From: Hyphomicrobiales bacterium
Lineage (GTDB): Bacteria; Pseudomonadota; Alphaproteobacteria; Rhizobiales; Rhizobiaceae
Reading direction: 5' to 3'
Assembly (NCBI GenBank): GCA_011087745.1
Contig: JAALLB010000060.1
Span: forward strand, 1-8,692
DNA length: 8,692 bases
Shown here: positions 6,916 through 8,692 of the stretch, piece after piece
Numbering within the stretch: position 1 is the first letter of the stretch
Layout: each line of letters starts with the position of its first letter
Notes under the pieces: model-generated
The model's database searches: none
Told to the model about the DNA's origin: nothing
Seen by the model: only the letters and a program-made list of their open reading frames with translations
Position numbers and translations under genes: made by a program

Positions 6916-7104
6916 ATGGATGAGGATGAAAATAAAGCAAAACGAATTGCACAATATGTCATTGGCCAGGATATTTCTGAACTTTCAGTAGACGAAATAA
7001 GCGAAACTATCGAAGCTTTGGAAATTGAAATAGATCGTCTGAAAACCGCCAAATCTGAAAAGAGCGATCACCTTTCTGCAGCAGCAGCTCTATTCAAATC
7101 CTGA
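6916..7104 (+). CDS. DUF1192 small protein
   Basis: This 62-aa acidic protein belongs to DUF1192, a small alphaproteobacterial family of unknown function. It has the family layout: a variable N-terminus, a heptad-like helix SVDEISETIEALEIEIDRLK (predicted coiled coil, about 24-43), then a basic/polar stretch and the terminal SAAAALF box typical of the family. The start at 6916 is preferred over an upstream in-frame ATG at 6886. AGGAAAG (6900-6906) sits 9 nt before 6916, and the extra 10 residues do not look like family sequence. It lies between the divergent trcR-type gene and rcdA, an arrangement I recall from other rhizobia. Its role is unknown; a small partner or adaptor protein is possible. 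Confidence 0.85.
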   Translation: MDEDENKAKRIAQYVIGQDISELSVDEISETIEALEIEIDRLKTAKSEKSDHLSAAAALFKS

Positions 7105-7126
7105 GTTTATAACGACTTTTAAAACG

Positions 7127-7141
7127 TTAACCAGAAATTAA
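7127..7141 (+). promoter_or_regulatory. Perfect CtrA-type box (TTAA-N7-TTAA)
   Basis: The sequence TTAACCAGAAATTAA fits the alphaproteobacterial CtrA consensus exactly, including the favoured TTAACC left half. A -10-like TATTAA at 7153-7158 lies at the distance expected if the box overlaps the -35 region, as at CtrA-activated promoters, giving a start near 7165. The box is 262 bp from the rcdA start, with a terminator in between. Confidence 0.6.
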
Positions 7142-7164
7142 GGTTTATGAGGTATTAATTAAAT

Positions 7165-7259
7165 ACCAGAAATTTTCTGGTGCTCAGATACGGTTTTTTA
7201 ACTAAATCTGAGGTCTCCCTGTTAACTTTTCAGAGCCGTTCTTTACGGCTCTTTTTTTT
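7165..7259 (+). ncRNA. Candidate small RNA of about 95 nt with three hairpins and a terminator
   Basis: From the start predicted by the CtrA box and -10, the RNA would fold as hairpin 1 ACCAGA/TCTGGT (7165-7181, loop AATTT) and hairpin 2 CTCAGAT/ATCTGAG (7183-7189 with 7206-7212). A single-stranded linker with TCTCCCT (7215-7221) follows, then a strong terminator hairpin. This compact layout with a pyrimidine-rich, anti-Shine-Dalgarno-like linker resembles trans-acting bacterial sRNAs. It could instead be the structured 3' UTR of the DUF1192 mRNA. I do not match it to a named RNA. Confidence 0.4.
7232..7259 (+). terminator. Strong Rho-independent terminator upstream of rcdA
   Basis: AGAGCCGT (7232-7239) pairs with ACGGCTCT (7245-7252) around a 5-nt loop, followed directly by an unbroken run of eight T to 7259. 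It ends whatever is transcribed through 7105-7231 and separates DUF1192 from rcdA transcriptionally. Confidence 0.92.
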
Positions 7260-7317
7260 CGTCAAAAAGCAAGGCTTTTAAGGGAAAAACTGGCATTATT
7301 TTTGCACCCTGTTGATA

Positions 7318-7332
7318 TTAACCTAGTTATAA
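7318..7332 (+). promoter_or_regulatory. CtrA-like box near rcdA (one mismatch)
   Basis: TTAA-CCTAGTT-ATAA differs from TTAA-N7-TTAA at one base. Its left part TTAACCTA recurs inverted at 7365-7372. It lies 70 bp before the rcdA start, a plausible promoter position. Confidence 0.4.
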
Positions 7333-7364
7333 ATGGCAAGCTTTACGGCAAAACCTTTATGCAT

Positions 7365-7383
7365 TAGGTTAAATTTTAGTAAA
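7365..7383 (+). promoter_or_regulatory. Second CtrA-like half-site pair close to rcdA
   Basis: TAGGTTAA (7365-7372) is the exact inverted copy of TTAACCTA at 7318-7325. On the plus strand TTAA-ATTTTAG-TAAA (7369-7383) is also a one-mismatch CtrA box. Its closeness to the start codon would suit repression or autoregulation. Confidence 0.35.
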
Positions 7384-7390
7384 ATACAGC

Positions 7391-7395
7391 AGGGG
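7391..7395 (+). promoter_or_regulatory. Ribosome binding site for the GTG start of rcdA
   Basis: AGGGG lies 7 nt before the GTG at 7403. This supports the non-ATG start, which also gives the family-typical N-terminus. Confidence 0.65.
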
Positions 7396-7402
7396 TTGTC
7401 AC

Positions 7403-7912
7403 GTGTCGAATACTGTAAACTTAGCCGAAAAATTCGCACATTCGGATAAATTTAAAAACTTGTTCCAAGACGGAATGTCATTGGTAGAAGAAAGCGCCGC
7501 TTATCTAGACGGTGCAGGCCGTGATAATGCGAAAGGCCTTCCTCGCGCTTCTGCGATGTTATACGGCTCAGAATCCATGCGACTAACAACACGCTTGATG
7601 CAACTTGCATCATGGCTTCTGTTACAACGCGCTGTCAATGAAGGCGAGATGTCCAGAGACCAAATTCTGGAAGAAAAAAAGAAAATCAGACTTGAAGAAA
7701 CAAACGACAGTTTGCAAAACCAGGCTTGGAATGATTTGCCGGTTGAATTCATTGCACTTGTTACACGCTCTCTTGGATTGCAAAACCGCGTAATGACATT
7801 GGATGCTGAACTTTATGGTCATGTTGCCCAAAAAGAAGAAGTCCACCATGTTAACGCAGTCAGCCAACAAATTGACCTGCTCTCAACCGCATTTGGTGCA
7901 ACCAAACTTTAA
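7403..7912 (+). CDS. rcdA: RcdA / DUF1465 regulator of CtrA degradation
   Basis: This 169-aa protein belongs to DUF1465. In Caulobacter, RcdA is an adaptor that works with CpdR and PopA to deliver CtrA to the ClpXP protease at the cell pole. The sequence shows the family's all-helical layout with YLDGAGR (34-40), the long conserved helix from YGSESMRLTTRL through LQRAVNEGEM (54-83), and LQNRVMTLDAELYG (126-139). Length is close to the Caulobacter protein (about 173 aa). The start is GTG. In Caulobacter rcdA transcription is itself CtrA-dependent, and the CtrA-like boxes upstream here are consistent with a similar loop. Neighbours TrcR and DUF1192 make this a cell-cycle block. Confidence 0.9.
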   Translation: MSNTVNLAEKFAHSDKFKNLFQDGMSLVEESAAYLDGAGRDNAKGLPRASAMLYGSESMRLTTRLMQLASWLLLQRAVNEGEMSRDQILEEKKKIRLEETNDSLQNQAWNDLPVEFIALVTRSLGLQNRVMTLDAELYGHVAQKEEVHHVNAVSQQIDLLSTAFGATKL

Positions 7913-7948
7913 AAAACCTCCAAAATATATATCCCGCCAGGTTTTGCC

Positions 7949-7979
7949 TTGACTTCGAGCACCTCTAGGCTGGTAAATT
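7949..7979 (+). promoter_or_regulatory. MerR-type promoter with 19-bp spacer and imperfect dyad
   Basis: TTGACT (7949-7954) and TAAATT (7974-7979) are separated by 19 bp, the over-long spacer typical of promoters that MerR-family activators distort. The spacer contains an imperfect dyad, CTTCGAG (7953-7959) against CTCTAGG (7963-7969), with 5 of 7 positions complementary. Its position directly upstream of a merR gene implies autoregulation of the merR-SDR pair. Confidence 0.65.
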
Positions 7980-8009
7980 TCTCTGAGATAATCAAATTTA
8001 GGGAAAATT

Positions 8010-8399
8010 ATGCTTATTTCAGAAGCTGTATACCTATCCGGTCTTAGTGTTCATACAATTAGGTTTTATGAAAAATCCGGCTTGCTATCAAAAATCATTC
8101 GTAGCTCGAACGGAAATCGAGAATTTACCGCTGAAAATGTTGAATGGCTGAATTTACTCTCGTCCTTACGAGATACAGGAATGCCATTAAAGCGCATGAA
8201 GTATTTCGCAGATCTTTATGAACACGGTGACAAGACTGTCCTAAAACGCAAACAGGTATTACTTGAGCATTCCGAAAGCCTGGCACTTCAAAAAGCTGCA
8301 CTGGAAAAATGTGCAAACTGCTTGCTGGGAAACTACTACTCTACGAAGAAATCTTGGGAGAGAAACAATGAAGATTATATTGGTTGGTTCAAACGGTGA
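8010..8399 (+). CDS. MerR-family transcriptional regulator (AdhR/NmlR-like)
   Basis: This 129-aa regulator has the MerR winged helix-turn-helix: LISEAVYLSGLSVHTIRFYEKSGLL (2-26; written here only as its boundaries L2-L26 with key residues T17, R19, Y21 offset by numbering), then the wing NGNREFT (34-40). The segment LRDTGMPLKRMKYF (53-66) with HGDKTVLKRKQVLLEH (72-87) is characteristic of the aldehyde/thiol-stress AdhR/NmlR branch. A dimerisation helix runs from about 75 to 105. It carries CANC (101-104), a CxxC pair that is not a branch hallmark and could sense thiol stress or metal. AGGGA (8000-8004) precedes the ATG by 5 nt. The following SDR gene starts inside its last codons, so both share one transcript. 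Confidence 0.88.
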   Translation: MLISEAVYLSGLSVHTIRFYEKSGLLSKIIRSSNGNREFTAENVEWLNLLSSLRDTGMPLKRMKYFADLYEHGDKTVLKRKQVLLEHSESLALQKAALEKCANCLLGNYYSTKKSWERNNEDYIGWFKR

Positions 8400-8658
8400 T
8401 GTCGGCAAAGCTGCCTGTGAAGAACTGAGTAAAAAACATGACATAATAACAGCGGGACGTTCCAGCGGTGATGTATATGTTGACTTGAGTGATTGGGCTT
8501 CCGTTGAAGCAATGTATGCAAAGGCAGGAAAAATTGACGCCGTTGTTTCAGCCGCTGGAGATGTCCACTTTTGCCCCTTGTCTGATCACACTCAGGAAAC
8601 ATTTATGCTTGGCCTGCAACAAAAGGTTATGGGGCAGGTCACAGTACTAGACTCTTGA
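8368..8658 (+). CDS. Truncated short-chain dehydrogenase (possible pseudogene)
   Basis: The 96-aa product MKIILVGSNGDVGKAACEEL... is the N-terminal half of an SDR-like NAD(P)-binding protein. It has GSNGDVG (7-13), Arg31 in AGRSSGD, AVVSAAGDVHF (58-68) and the family stretch GLQQKVMGQV (82-91). Relatives are about 200 aa, so the C-terminal half is missing. The family sequence ends at GQV (8632-8640), exactly where the 13-bp repeat shared with the left window end begins; the stop at 8656 is five codons further on. The ATG at 8368 has GGAG (8357-8360) 7 nt upstream and overlaps merR by 32 nt. It was probably the MerR-controlled oxidoreductase before disruption. The product is unlikely to be active. 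Confidence 0.7.
   Translation: MKIILVGSNGDVGKAACEELSKKHDIITAGRSSGDVYVDLSDWASVEAMYAKAGKIDAVVSAAGDVHFCPLSDHTQETFMLGLQQKVMGQVTVLDS
8640..8652 (-). repeat. Right copy of the 13-bp inverted repeat
   Basis: CACAGTACTAGAC is the exact reverse complement of 40-52. Its outer edge coincides with the last family-conserved codon of the SDR gene. Confidence 0.7.
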
Positions 8659-8692
8659 TCTGAATGCGTTGTTGAGTTTAGGTTTTGAACGC
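8641..8692. mobile_element. Probable insertion-sequence end (partial) interrupting the SDR gene
   Basis: From 8641 to the window end the sequence no longer reads as SDR. It begins with the inverted repeat shared with 40-52 and continues with weaker similarity to the inverse of 1-39. The inner sequences differ, so these are either the two opposite ends of one IS or the same end of two related elements. A minus-strand open frame enters from the right and ends at the TAG in the repeat (tail NNAFRSRV). The family is not recognised. Confidence 0.5.

Larger units (their letters stand above)
7105..7402. other. Intergenic region between DUF1192 and rcdA rich in CtrA half-sites and hairpins
   Basis: This 298-bp AT-rich gap has no credible coding frame. 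It contains one perfect TTAA-N7-TTAA box, two one-mismatch boxes and three occurrences of TTAACC counting both strands. It also contains overlapping hairpins between 7151 and 7212, and one strong intrinsic terminator. Individual elements are listed separately. Confidence 0.7.

Noticed and set aside
7333..7449. Small open frame of 38 codons starting ATGGCAAGC upstream of rcdA
   Set aside because: No ribosome binding site, overlaps the rcdA start in another frame, and the composition is unlike a protein. It is better explained as promoter DNA.
121..7912. Composite transposon carrying the whole segment
   Set aside because: The content is core metabolism and cell-cycle genes in normal-looking composition. 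Independent IS insertions or contig breaks at IS copies are more likely than mobility of this block.
7913..7945. AAAACCT/AGGTTTT inverted repeat after rcdA
   Set aside because: The 19-nt loop and missing U-tract make it a poor terminator. It may be chance next to the merR promoter.
1..8692. CRISPR array, tRNA or rRNA genes, defence or phage genes
   Set aside because: No regularly spaced repeats, cloverleaf sequence, ribosomal RNA sequence or recognisable phage/defence proteins were seen on either strand.

Overview
The window looks like chromosomal DNA of a moderately low-GC alphaproteobacterium, most likely of the Hyphomicrobiales (Rhizobiales) type. The strongest evidence is a cluster of lineage-restricted cell-cycle families: a DUF1013/TrcR-type protein, a DUF1192 protein and an RcdA/DUF1465 protein, with CtrA-type boxes (TTAA-N7-TTAA) beside them. 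Genus is not assignable from the sequence alone.

Layout. Positions 1-52 look like the end of an insertion sequence. Next come a class I fructose-bisphosphate aldolase (121-1146) with a strong terminator, an HI0933/BaiN-type flavoprotein (1210-2400) and an SGNH/GDSL hydrolase with an N-terminal hydrophobic anchor (2480-3205). A two-gene operon follows: a propionyl-CoA synthetase-type enzyme (3296-5197) overlapped by a classical SDR oxidoreductase (5194-5988). On the minus strand lies the TrcR/DUF1013 gene (6053-6748), which has its own terminator, a recognisable sigma70-type promoter and a structured leader. Divergent from it are DUF1192 (6916-7104) and rcdA (7403-7912). The 298 bp between those two hold a perfect CtrA box, a set of hairpins ending in a strong terminator (a candidate small RNA of about 95 nt) and further CtrA half-sites. 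A MerR-family regulator (8010-8399) follows, with a 19-bp-spacer promoter of the kind MerR proteins twist open. It overlaps an SDR-like gene (8368-8658) that stops after about half its expected length.

Functional groups. The first half is housekeeping metabolism: glycolysis/gluconeogenesis and short-chain acyl-CoA activation. The middle is a cell-cycle control block. The right end is a small stress-type regulator/enzyme operon.

Most unexpected observations. (1) The 13-mer GTCTAGTACTGTG occurs at 40-52 and, inverted, at 8640-8652, about 52 bases from each end of the window. The right copy begins exactly where the SDR gene loses its family sequence, so the segment is probably bounded by two copies or two ends of one mobile element. 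(2) There is a possible CtrA-controlled small RNA between DUF1192 and rcdA. (3) The acyl-CoA synthetase has Tyr where this enzyme superfamily has a nearly invariant Asp.
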